Shown here: positions 6,264-6,717 of the stretch, in pieces
Position numbering within the stretch: the first letter of the stretch is position 1
Layout: every line of letters starts with the position of its first letter
Assembly (NCBI GenBank): GCA_030456405.1
Contig: JAKDNQ010000116.1
Location: 1 to 6,717, forward strand
Length of the DNA stretch: 6,717 nt
From: Nitrospira sp.
GTDB lineage: Bacteria; Nitrospirota; Nitrospiria; Nitrospirales; Nitrospiraceae
Direction: 5' to 3'
The notes under the pieces: generated by a model
The model's input: the letters and a program-made list of their open reading frames with translations, nothing else
Database searches by the model: none
Told to the model about the DNA's origin: nothing
Translations under genes and position numbers: made by a program

Positions 6264-6717
6264 ATGGCGCTCCGCACCCCGAGACGAACCGCCACTGCTA
6301 GCGCTGTGGGCGCAGCGCTCCTCTGCGCGCTCCTGATTCAGGGCTGTTCACCCTACGAATTGCGACACCAGAACCAGTGGAACTCGCGAGATCAGATCTG
6401 GCTGTCGGAAACGAGTCAGCTCAAGGTCCGGGCTGCACAAACGCGAGTATTTGACACCACGGACCGCCGGCGGATGTTTGAAGCTATCATTTCCACCATG
6501 CAGGACTTGGGCTTTAACGTGGAAGTGCTGGATGAAGAGTTGGGGATCGTTTCCGGGAAGAAATTAATCGAGATCGAACAATCCTATGACACGGACCCGA
6601 CCTATTTCTTATATCGTCCGGATACGCTCCTTTTCCTCACACGGAATTTCCGAACGTGGGGACCATTTTCTTATCGCAGCAATCTCGTGCGCTTGACGGT
6701 CACGATCCGTCCGCGTG
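6264..6717 (+). CDS. Lipoprotein C of a three-member paralogous set, 3' end outside window
   Basis: The frame is open from ATG 6264 to the right edge, 151 complete codons, with no stop. The signal has a basic start (ALRTPRR), a hydrophobic Ala/Leu core and lipobox IQGC, with Cys 28 lipidated. The mature part carries the family block: LKVRAAQTRVFDTTDRRRMF, then ISTMQDLGFNVEV and LGIVSGKK. It continues with a longer insertion (YDTDPTYFLYRPDTLLFLTR, then FRTWGPFSYRSN) before VRLTVTIRPR, which aligns with the TVTVRQD strand of lipoprotein B. A C-terminal part like DP-x-(V/I)-YQ-x-FF would be expected just outside the window. The gene lies 10 bp after lipoprotein B; TAAGGG at 6251-6256 may serve as a weak ribosome site. 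Confidence 0.85.
   Translation, partial: MALRTPRRTATASAVGAALLCALLIQGCSPYELRHQNQWNSRDQIWLSETSQLKVRAAQTRVFDTTDRRRMFEAIISTMQDLGFNVEVLDEELGIVSGKKLIEIEQSYDTDPTYFLYRPDTLLFLTRNFRTWGPFSYRSNLVRLTVTIRPR

Noticed and set aside
5735..6295. Minus-strand open frame of 186 codons opposite lipoprotein B
   Set aside because: The plus strand here encodes a signal peptide, lipobox and motif shared with its neighbours; the antisense frame has none of these.

Overview
The window reads as chromosomal sequence from a Gram-negative bacterium with a moderately GC-rich genome. Four predicted lipoproteins, a BamE-like protein and a periplasmic TIG-domain protein point to a diderm envelope. The acetyl-CoA synthetase type and the lineage-specific lipoproteins would suit a Nitrospira-like (Nitrospirota) organism. 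That assignment is inference from general protein character, not from a marker gene.

Layout, left to right. (1) Positions 1-888 hold the C-terminal part of an acetate-CoA ligase gene (acs), cut by the window edge. (2) 928-1416 encodes a small exported protein with one IPT/TIG domain. (3) 1425-1520 is a long imperfect hairpin that looks like a REP/MITE-type element. (4) A small two-helix membrane protein (1586-1801) converges on a HugZ/pyridoxamine-phosphate-oxidase-like gene (1806-2321, minus strand). (5) 2342-2640 has no gene, and is followed by a minus-strand gene remnant (2641-2949) with a 9-bp inverted repeat at its 3' end. (6) 3004-3713 (minus strand) is a Phd/YefM-type antitoxin and PIN-domain toxin pair with an ATGA overlap and a clear promoter-operator. 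(7) 3853-4758 is a decayed cyclase-FHA signalling gene whose recognisable parts lie in successive reading frames. (8) 4805 to the right edge is a tightly packed plus-strand operon: a BamE/SmpA-like lipoprotein followed by three different but related lipoproteins. The third of these runs off the window.

How the parts relate. The middle of the window (about 1.4-4.8 kb) is accessory in character: a repeat element, gene remnants, a toxin-antitoxin module and a broken signalling gene. It lies between a core-metabolism gene on the left and an envelope lipoprotein operon on the right. The most interesting part is the right-hand operon. The three consecutive lipoproteins share a motif of about 30 residues (QTR-x-F-(D/E), then QDLGF, then a hydrophobic strand) and have diverged in length and C-terminal part. 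They look like a tandemly expanded, apparently uncharacterised outer-membrane lipoprotein family, possibly working with the BamE-like protein. No tRNA, rRNA or CRISPR array was seen.
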